Shown here one piece after another: positions 1-4,374 of a stretch of 6,383 nucleotides of DNA. Origin of the DNA: a bacterium (lineage in GTDB: Bacteria > UBA9089 > JASEGY01); the NCBI GenBank assembly GCA_030019105.1, contig JASEGY010000216.1, forward strand, positions 1 through 6,383, written 5' to 3'. Each line of letters opens with the position of its first letter. The stretch's first letter is position 1. The translations under genes were made by a program, and so were the position numbers. The notes below the pieces were generated by a model, which saw only the letters and a program-made list of their open reading frames with translations, was not told the DNA's origin and searched no databases.

Positions 1-38
1 CCGTAATGTCGAGTAAGCTCGACCACTACAAAATTGAT

Positions 39-65
39 CCAATGGCCCAAACGATGAACAACGCC
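39..65. repeat. Remnant of an inverted-repeat element end
   Basis: Bases 45-65 match 20 of 21 bases of the right terminal repeat of the complete element at 2823-3268 (its bases 3248-3268). The similarity extends, with mismatches, back to about 39. Nothing upstream of it in the window resembles the body of that element, so this is either the end of a degraded copy or a copy whose interior differs. No target duplication can be tested because the other end would lie outside the window. It shows that the repeat family occurs at least twice near this locus. Confidence 0.6.
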
Positions 66-119
66 TTCTTGGCTGATTACCTGATACCTGATGGCTGAAC
101 GCTTACACGAGGTATATCT

Positions 120-734
120 ATGCTTAGTAATAACCACCTCAAATTTCTGCAACCGACACCTGCCTTTCGGGAGCTAATGATCCTCCTCGAGATCGGAAAG
201 AATTCGAGAATAAGTCAAAATGGGCTGGCGCAGCGGGTTGGATTGGCCCCCTCTATGGTTAATAATTACATTAAAGACCTTATCCAACGAGGAATTATAG
301 AGATTGGCGGCCAAAGTCCCCGCCGGTTAAATTACTCCTTGACTTCAAAGGGCCTTGACCAACGGGCTGTTCTTTTAAGCTCCTACATGATTGAAACCAT
401 TAAATTATACAAGAATGCCAAGGCAGAGTTTAAGATTCGCTTAAGCAAACTTATGGAAGAAGGGATCAAACGGGTAATCTTTTATGGGGCAGGGGAGACC
501 GCCGAGGTAGTCTTTCCTGTGGCGGAGGAACTTGGTTTTAATGTCGTCGCGGTGGTGGATAACGATCCACGAAAGCAGGGCCAGGAATTTGCCGGCCGGA
601 TTATCCTTGATCCCAGCCATATCGAACGGATCAGACCGGATGGGGTCGTCATCACCTCCCTGGGATATCCTTACCAGATATACGAATCCATCAAGCATCT
701 GGAAGGGCAGGGGATCAAGGTGCGGAAGCTGTGA
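120..734 (+). CDS. EPS-associated MarR-type winged-helix regulator with C-terminal Rossmann-like domain
   Basis: The 204-aa protein has two parts. Residues about 15-85 form a winged helix-turn-helix (recognition-helix region around LAQRVGLAPSMVNNYIKDL, then a wing ending in SLTSKGL), resembling the MarR_EPS regulators found beside exopolysaccharide genes. Residues 116-204 form a Rossmann-like domain with a glycine-rich loop GAGETAEV (123-130) and an acidic second-strand motif VDNDPRKQG (146-154). This pattern is like the CoA_binding_3 domain at the N-terminus of FlaA1/PglF-type sugar-nucleotide dehydratases. The likely role is a cytoplasmic transcription factor for surface-polysaccharide genes, with the second domain perhaps binding a nucleotide or nucleotide sugar; that ligand idea is inference. 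The ATG at 120 is supported by GAGG at 109-112 with 7-nt spacing. The next gene, kdsD, is also a polysaccharide gene but lies about 200 bp away. Confidence 0.8.
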   Translation: MLSNNHLKFLQPTPAFRELMILLEIGKNSRISQNGLAQRVGLAPSMVNNYIKDLIQRGIIEIGGQSPRRLNYSLTSKGLDQRAVLLSSYMIETIKLYKNAKAEFKIRLSKLMEEGIKRVIFYGAGETAEVVFPVAEELGFNVVAVVDNDPRKQGQEFAGRIILDPSHIERIRPDGVVITSLGYPYQIYESIKHLEGQGIKVRKL

Positions 735-932
735 ATGAAGCAGAGGGGCAGGGGAGAAGAGGAGCGGAGGAGCGGAGGAGCAAAGGGGCAGGGGAGCAGA
801 GGCGATAGTGGATATTAGTTAATTGGCTGATCCCTGATTATAAAGGTCGGTAATTTTTTGTGTCTTTGGTGTCTTTTGTGTCCTTTATGTCCTTTGTGGT
901 AAATTGGTTTGGTTGCGGTGGGAGGCCGCGCT
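735..932 (+). repeat. Low-complexity intergenic region: purine-rich repeats, then T-rich tandem units
   Basis: Two kinds of simple repeat fill the gap before kdsD. Bases 735-802 are strongly purine-rich, with GGGGCAGGGGAG occurring twice (about 745-756 and 785-796) and short GGAGC/GGAGGAGC iterations between. Bases 853-899 are degenerate tandem units of 8-10 nt of the type TTTGTGTCC. I saw no gene and no convincing sigma-70 promoter. Both patterns are common kinds of bacterial intergenic filler. The kdsD ribosome-binding site lies at the end of the region. Confidence 0.55.
920..925 (+). promoter_or_regulatory. Ribosome-binding site that fixes the kdsD start
   Basis: GGGAGG lies 7 nt before the ATG at 933. 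The frame is open further upstream to a TTG at 909, but that codon has no Shine-Dalgarno sequence and would add 8 residues (MVAVGGRA) that do not look like the family N-terminus. The ATG at 933 is therefore preferred. Confidence 0.75.
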
Positions 933-1916
933 ATGATGAAGACAGATATTATTGAGAAAGCTAAAGAAGTAATTCGCATCGAGGGCGAGGCCGTGGAAGC
1001 CTTAGCTGACCGAATCGATGAGTCCTTTATTAAAGCCGTCGATCTTATGTTAACCTGTCAAGGTAAGGTGGTCATTACCGGGATGGGCAAATCGGGATTG
1101 ATCGGACAAAAGATCGCGTCCACCCTGGCCAGCACAGGGACACCGGCCATGTCCCTCCATCCGGCTGAGGGAATCCATGGTGATCTGGGTATGATTGGAG
1201 ATAAAGACCTGGTCATTGCTATCTCTAATTCCGGAGAAACCACTGAGATTAATTCTCTTGTCCCTGTGCTGAAGAAGATGGGTCTCAAGATTATCTCCTT
1301 AGTAGGGAATAAGAAGTCCTACTTAGCCGGAGAGAGCGATGTCTGTTTAGATGTTAGTGTGATCAGAGAGGCATGTCCTCTGGGTCTGGCCCCAACCGCC
1401 AGCACCACGGCCGCCCTGGTGATGGGGGATGCCCTGGCCGTAGCCCTGCTGGATAGCCGGGGTTTTACCCGTGAAGATTTTGCCTTCCTGCACCCGGGCG
1501 GGAGTCTGGGCCGAAGGTTGATGCTTAAGGTTAAGGATATAATGATCACCGGTGGACGGATCCCGGTGGTCTCTGAAGATGTTATGATGGAAGAGGCCCT
1601 GGTCGAGATAACCGGTAAGCGATTGGGACTTACTACGGTTATAGATCAAGAGGGCAGGCTGGTGGGGATGATTACTGATGGAGATGTAAGACGGATTGTC
1701 CAGGCGGATAGAGACTTTTACCGGCGAAAAGTAAAGGATGTCATGAGCAGGAATCCAAAGAGTATTGAGCCTGACCGGTATGCGGTTGAAGCCGTCGAGA
1801 TGATGGAAAAACGTGAGATTACTTCACTGGTCATAGTAGATGAGGCAAAAAAGCCGGTCGGGATAGTCCATCTCCACGATCTGCTTGGCCGGGGAGAGTT
1901 CCGGTTTGAAGGATAG
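933..1916 (+). CDS. kdsD: D-arabinose 5-phosphate isomerase (SIS + tandem CBS domains)
   Basis: This 327-aa cytoplasmic enzyme interconverts ribulose 5-phosphate and arabinose 5-phosphate, the first step toward KDO, a core sugar of lipopolysaccharide and some capsules. The length is almost that of E. coli KdsD (328 aa). Numbering from the ATG at 933, the SIS domain (about 30-190) carries GMGKSG (50-55), HPAEGIHGDLGM (76-87), SNSGET (98-103), ACPLGLAPTASTTA (147-160) and HPGG (187-190). Lys53, Glu146 and His187 align with catalytic residues known in the family. Two CBS domains follow (about 200-257 and 267-322), with the TDGDVRR and HLHDLL signatures. No active-site residue appears to be missing. 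Its stop lies 7 nt before the nucleotidyltransferase gene, so the two are probably co-transcribed. The related gutQ/kpsF isomerases cannot be fully excluded by sequence alone. Confidence 0.93.
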   Translation: MMKTDIIEKAKEVIRIEGEAVEALADRIDESFIKAVDLMLTCQGKVVITGMGKSGLIGQKIASTLASTGTPAMSLHPAEGIHGDLGMIGDKDLVIAISNSGETTEINSLVPVLKKMGLKIISLVGNKKSYLAGESDVCLDVSVIREACPLGLAPTASTTAALVMGDALAVALLDSRGFTREDFAFLHPGGSLGRRLMLKVKDIMITGGRIPVVSEDVMMEEALVEITGKRLGLTTVIDQEGRLVGMITDGDVRRIVQADRDFYRRKVKDVMSRNPKSIEPDRYAVEAVEMMEKREITSLVIVDEAKKPVGIVHLHDLLGRGEFRFEG

Positions 1917-1923
1917 TCAGGAA

Positions 1924-2367
1924 ATGGATGTAAAAAACGAAATTGTAACGAAACTTAAGGGGTATTTTGAGGAAAGGGACGATGTTATTATGGCCTTCCT
2001 CTTTGGTTCATGGGCAAAAGGAGCCGGCGGGATTGACTCTGATATGGATATAGCTGTTTATTTTAAACCACGGAAAGGTGTTCTGGAGTGGGAAGATACG
2101 GATGCTTATTATGATAGCGAAGATTCTATCTGGCTTGAAATTGAGGGAATTGTGCAAAGAGAGGTCGACCTGTTGGTTCTTAATAGGGCGGCGGCTACTG
2201 TCGCAGAGAGCGCCTTAAAAGGGATCCCAATTGTCGCAAAAGATCGGTTTCTCTATATGGATTTTCTTCTAAGGATCACCTCAGAAGCGATAGACTTCAG
2301 GGAATGGGTGGAAGGATACTGGCAGCTTAAGGAGAGAAGAAGATATGGAGCTATTACCGGAAGATAG
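1924..2367 (+). CDS. mntA: MntA-like minimal nucleotidyltransferase (antitoxin of an MNT/HEPN pair)
   Basis: The 147-aa protein has the minimal nucleotidyltransferase signature: FLFGSWAKG, then DSDMD. This is GS (28-29), ten residues, and the metal-binding pair Asp40/Asp42. A third acidic position is Asp82 in REVDLLVLN. All three catalytic carboxylates are therefore present. In characterised MntA/HepT modules this enzyme AMPylates the HEPN toxin and silences it. The start at 1924 is chosen because AAGGA (1909-1913) lies 10 nt upstream; the frame also opens at a TTG at 1885 inside kdsD, which has no comparable support. The gene starts 7 nt after kdsD and overlaps the HEPN gene by 23 nt, an arrangement that suggests translational coupling and co-regulation of antitoxin and toxin. 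The antitoxin role is inferred from the family and pairing. Confidence 0.85.
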   Translation: MDVKNEIVTKLKGYFEERDDVIMAFLFGSWAKGAGGIDSDMDIAVYFKPRKGVLEWEDTDAYYDSEDSIWLEIEGIVQREVDLLVLNRAAATVAESALKGIPIVAKDRFLYMDFLLRITSEAIDFREWVEGYWQLKERRRYGAITGR

Positions 2368-2821
2368 AGAGCGTTTGATAAGATATATCGACTTTATGGA
2401 ATCAGAATTATCTGATTTCCCAAAGCTTTCAAAGGTTGATTGGAGGGCTTACAATGAAGACAGAGACCTGAGGAGAAATCTGGAAAGATGGATTGAGAAT
2501 ATGGTCAACTGCTCCATTGATATCGCTAAGGTTATCCTTGCTTCTAAAGAGAGGAGAATCCCGGCTACATACAAGGAAGTGTTGAGAGAACTCGGATCTA
2601 TCGAACCTTTTGATGAGGCCTTTGGAGAATCTGTCTCCCAATGGGTAAGTCTAAGAAATATCCTTGCCCACGAGTACTTGGACATTCGCTGGACATCAAT
2701 TAAGAAATTCATAAAGATATCTGAGCCTATATATAGACAATTGGTGAATACGATAAAGGTGTTCTTGCACCCTGGGGCTGAGTATCCTCCGGTGCATGAT
2801 CATATTGACGAATGCAAATAA
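2345..2821 (+). CDS. hepT: HepT-like HEPN RNase toxin
   Basis: The 158-aa, mostly helical protein is of the HepT (DUF86-type) HEPN family. The key motif is RNILAHEY at 104-111: Arg104, four residues, His109 and Tyr111, an exact RX4HXY. In the family, Arg and His cut RNA, and the Tyr is the site AMPylated by the partner nucleotidyltransferase. Residues 31-55 and 88-105 fit the helices that build the four-helix bundle. The start at 2345 is backed by AAGGAG (2329-2334) with 10-nt spacing and sits inside the end of the nucleotidyltransferase gene. The gene appears intact. Its TAA stop (2819-2821) falls inside the CAAATAAA target site of the downstream insertion, which leaves the reading frame untouched. 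RNase activity is expected from the motif, not shown. Confidence 0.83.
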   Translation: MELLPEDRERLIRYIDFMESELSDFPKLSKVDWRAYNEDRDLRRNLERWIENMVNCSIDIAKVILASKERRIPATYKEVLRELGSIEPFDEAFGESVSQWVSLRNILAHEYLDIRWTSIKKFIKISEPIYRQLVNTIKVFLHPGAEYPPVHDHIDECK

Positions 2822-2822
2822 A
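2815..2822. repeat. Left copy of 8-bp target-site duplication
   Basis: CAAATAAA lies immediately outside the left inverted repeat and is repeated exactly at 3269-3276 outside the right one. It includes the hepT stop codon. Confidence 0.8.
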
Positions 2823-2983
2823 GGCATTGTTCATCGTTTCGGCAATTTACGAACTCGGGAGGAGTAGAAGTAGGGTGGGCATTGCTCACCAACAAAGGCG
2901 CTCGTAGAAATCGGTGGGCAGTGCCCCACTGCCATTAAGTTAGCGGTAATCTGTTACTATTACTCGGCTTAATCGATAGCCCC

Positions 2984-2996
2984 GTCCCGTAGGGAC
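2984..2996. repeat. GTCCCGTAGGGAC palindrome units
   Basis: This 13-mer occurs at 2984-2996 and 3051-3063, and in inverted form (GTCCCTACGGGAC) at 3095-3107; a variant, GCCCCTACGGGGC, is near 3163-3175. It is a small palindrome repeated inside the larger element. Confidence 0.75.
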
Positions 2997-3004
2997 ACTT
3001 GAAA

Positions 3005-3028
3005 ATAGCCCAGCGATTTATCGCTGGG
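3005..3028. repeat. Self-complementary palindrome, left copy
   Basis: The unit contains CCCAGCGA and TCGCTGGG around a 4-base loop, so it can form an 8-bp stem by itself. It also pairs perfectly over 24 bases with 3131-3154. No T-run follows, so it is not a typical intrinsic terminator. Confidence 0.75.
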
Positions 3029-3130
3029 GAACAATTAAAGCAGAGTCATAGTCCCGTAGGGACGGTTGAACCAAAGCCCTCGACTTGTTCAGTCGTCCCT
3101 ACGGGACTTGGTCGTTGCTCGTCCCTCGAT

Positions 3131-3154
3131 CCCAGCGATAAATCGCTGGGCTAT
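3131..3154. repeat. Self-complementary palindrome, right copy
   Basis: This is the exact reverse complement of 3005-3028. A transcript could form either two small local hairpins or one long stem. Confidence 0.75.
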
Positions 3155-3268
3155 TATCGGACGCCCCTACGGGGCTATTAAGTGGCGGCATAACAGGATG
3201 TTACCCTTAACTTAATGGCAGTGGGGCAGTGCCCACCCTACCAAATTGCCCAAACGATGAACAAGGCC

Positions 3269-3276
3269 CAAATAAA
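3269..3276. repeat. Right copy of 8-bp target-site duplication
   Basis: CAAATAAA is identical to 2815-2822. Deleting the element and one copy would place the next ATG (3291) 15 nt after the hepT stop. Confidence 0.8.
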
Positions 3277-3290
3277 CAAGCTGGAGAGAA

Positions 3291-4031
3291 ATGAAGCGGT
3301 TAGAGGAAATTATGGAAAAAAGAGAGCCGATGCGGCCTCTTTTTAATCAAAACCAGATAGAATTAGCCTTTCTTTTTGGTTCCGTCTTAGAAACTGAGGA
3401 GGCCAGGGATATCGATATCGCAGTCCTTTTTAGCGACTATGATTTTGATAAGTACATAAATACCTATGAGGATTTATGCCGTCTCTTGAAAACAAGGGAT
3501 ATAGACCTGGTGGTGCTTAACAGATCAAATCCGGCTATTAAGATGGAAGCCCTGCTTAAAGGGATAATGCTTTTTTTCAAAGATGAGCAGAACTTAGCTA
3601 AGTTTGGGATTAATACTTTTTTTGAATACGAAGATTACCTGGGATTTAAAAGAGAATACCTGGAAAATCTTAAACTTAAGATAAAGGAGGGAATATCCGT
3701 GGCCCAGAGGAGCTTAAATAGAGAAAGGATAAGAACCTACCTTTCTGAGCTTACTGAAGCAACAAGGAAGCTTAAAGAACTATCCGGTAGATTTGCCTCT
3801 TTTGAGGAATTCAAGAGAATAGTAGAAACAAGAGAGCTTTGTGTTCATTATTTGCGGATAGCCTTTGAATCAGTGCTTGATGTCTGCAGGCACTTCCTGG
3901 CAGTAAAAGGCATGGCCTTGAAGGATTTTAATTCTACTAACCTGATAGAGCTATCCGGAGAAAAGGGGCTTTTGCCATACTCTTTTGCTGATAACTGGAC
4001 AGCAGTAAGTTCTCAGCTTTTCCCAGAATGA
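3291..4031 (+). CDS. MNT-HEPN fusion, truncated in its HEPN domain by an insertion
   Basis: The surviving 246-aa frame begins with a nucleotidyltransferase domain (about 1-100): FLFGS with Gly30-Ser31, Asp40 and Asp42 in DIDIAV, and Asp72 in DIDLVVLN. The GS-to-Asp spacing is 8 residues rather than the usual 10. A linker (about 100-125) leads to HEPN-type helices (about 125-232). From 3995 the sequence belongs to an inserted 150-bp element, so the last residues (about WTAVSSQLFPE) are not native. The catalytic RX4HXY motif is lost from this product and lies in the fragment at 4145-4302. The nucleotidyltransferase half keeps its acidic residues and could still be active. The ATG at 3291 has GGAG at 3283-3286; an in-frame ATG at 3312, also with an AGAGGA before it, is an alternative. 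The gene probably once followed hepT by 15 nt. Confidence 0.78.
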   Translation: MKRLEEIMEKREPMRPLFNQNQIELAFLFGSVLETEEARDIDIAVLFSDYDFDKYINTYEDLCRLLKTRDIDLVVLNRSNPAIKMEALLKGIMLFFKDEQNLAKFGINTFFEYEDYLGFKREYLENLKLKIKEGISVAQRSLNRERIRTYLSELTEATRKLKELSGRFASFEEFKRIVETRELCVHYLRIAFESVLDVCRHFLAVKGMALKDFNSTNLIELSGEKGLLPYSFADNWTAVSSQLFPE

Positions 4032-4144
4032 ATACTCTGTAAGTTGTTGAAACTAAAGCCTTTTCTCTACGCGATTGCGTCTGAACTGCGAAAAACTTAA
4101 GTGTCGAAAAATCAAGCACTTATGGAGAACTTGCTACTGACCAG
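3995..4144. mobile_element. 150-bp MITE inserted in the HEPN domain
   Basis: The terminal inverted repeats are 20 bp (3995-4014 against 4125-4144; 17 of 20 match), of the form CTGG.CAG.AG.AAGTTCTC. CTGATAA flanks the element directly on both sides (3988-3994 and 4145-4151). The repeat can be read as 8 bp, GCTGATAA, if the final G of the element is counted with the target. The element encodes nothing. Removing one target copy and the element joins the two halves of the interrupted gene in frame, which is independent proof of the boundaries. Its ends differ from those of the 446-bp element, so it belongs to a different family. I do not recognise the transposase that would mobilise it. Confidence 0.85.
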
Positions 4145-4302
4145 CTGATAAGATAAAAGGAATGGCCGGGATGAGAAATGCTATTGTGCATGTTTATTGG
4201 AACTTAGATTACCAGGCTATCTATAAAGCGGTAACTGAAAAGTTAACTGATTTTGATGAGTTTGCCAGAAGGGTAGAGGAGTTTCTTGAGAGAGAATTAT
4301 AA
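4145..4302 (+). pseudogene. Detached C-terminal HEPN fragment with the RX4HXY motif
   Basis: Read from GCT at 4144, this stretch encodes 52 residues that continue the interrupted gene, ending at TAA 4300-4302. It holds GMAGMRNAIVHVYW, giving Arg-X4-His-X-Tyr, followed by a helical tail (DEFARRVEEFLEREL). The frame is shifted by +1 relative to 3291-4031 because the net insertion is 157 nt. Joined at the target site, the ancestral protein would have had 284 residues, with the junction reading F-A-D-K-I-K-G. Internal ATG codons at 4162 and 4171 could allow a peptide of 46 or 43 aa to be made separately, but only a weak GGA precedes the latter. Confidence 0.82.
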
Positions 4303-4357
4303 CGCGGCCTCTGTGGTTCACTTTACCCCTCGAATCCACGTTGAACCGAAAAATACT

Positions 4358-4363
4358 GAGGAG
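4358..4363 (+). promoter_or_regulatory. Ribosome-binding site for the ATPase-nuclease gene
   Basis: GAGGAG lies 11 nt before the ATG at 4375, a strong match at a slightly long spacing. The 72-nt gap after the HEPN remnant shows no clear promoter or terminator. Confidence 0.5.
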
Positions 4364-4374
4364 CGATCAAGAAA

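Larger units (their letters stand above)
2823..3268. mobile_element. 446-bp non-coding MITE-like palindromic element
   Basis: The ends are inverted repeats of 26 bp (2823-2848 against 3243-3268, 24 of 26 matching) that begin GGC and end GCC. They are flanked by an exact 8-bp direct repeat, CAAATAAA. Further inverted pairs lie inside: 2913-2942 with 3208-3237 (29/30), 2976-2985 with 3169-3178 (10/10), 3005-3028 with 3131-3154 (24/24) and 3051-3063 with 3095-3107 (13/13). The whole element can thus fold into one long interrupted hairpin around a loop near 3064-3094. Several arms are palindromes in themselves. The left arm carries about 60 nt more than the right (2849-2912). No transposase is encoded, and the 60-codon open frame inside is a by-product of the repeats. 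GGC ends with an 8-bp duplication would fit mobilisation by an IS1595-type transposase, but that assignment is tentative. Confidence 0.83.

Noticed and set aside
3..98. Open frame of 31 codons ending at TGA 96-98, possibly the tail of an upstream gene
   Set aside because: The frame is short enough to arise by chance, is cut by the window edge and includes the repeat-end sequence at 45-65. I recognise no family in it, but a real C-terminus cannot be excluded.
441..698. Minus-strand open frames, here and opposite kdsD, hepT and the ATPase gene
   Set aside because: They lie opposite well-supported genes, have no ribosome-binding sites and show no recognisable domains.
815..844. Possible sigma-70 promoter before kdsD (TTAGTT, 18 nt, TATAAA)
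   Set aside because: The -10 box is fair, but the -35 box matches poorly and the region is low-complexity, so chance is likely.
909..932. N-terminal extension of kdsD from a TTG start
   Set aside because: The ATG at 933 has an ideal GGGAGG at the right distance, and the extra residues do not resemble the family.
1885..1923. N-terminal extension of the first MNT protein from a TTG inside kdsD
   Set aside because: The ATG at 1924 gives the usual family N-terminus and has an AAGGA upstream; the extension would overlap kdsD without support.
3005..3028. Hairpin as an intrinsic terminator after hepT
   Set aside because: The stem is GC-rich but no run of T follows, and the same unit recurs in inverted form as part of the element's architecture.
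2999..3181. Open frame of 60 codons within the palindromic element
   Set aside because: It starts at a TTG, lies wholly within inverted repeats and reads the GTCCCGTAGGGAC-type units as protein. It has no ribosome-binding site and is a by-product of the repeats.
2823..3268. CRISPR array
   Set aside because: The repeated units are palindromic, of different lengths, and arranged as nested inverted pairs rather than as evenly spaced direct repeats with unique spacers; no cas gene is nearby.
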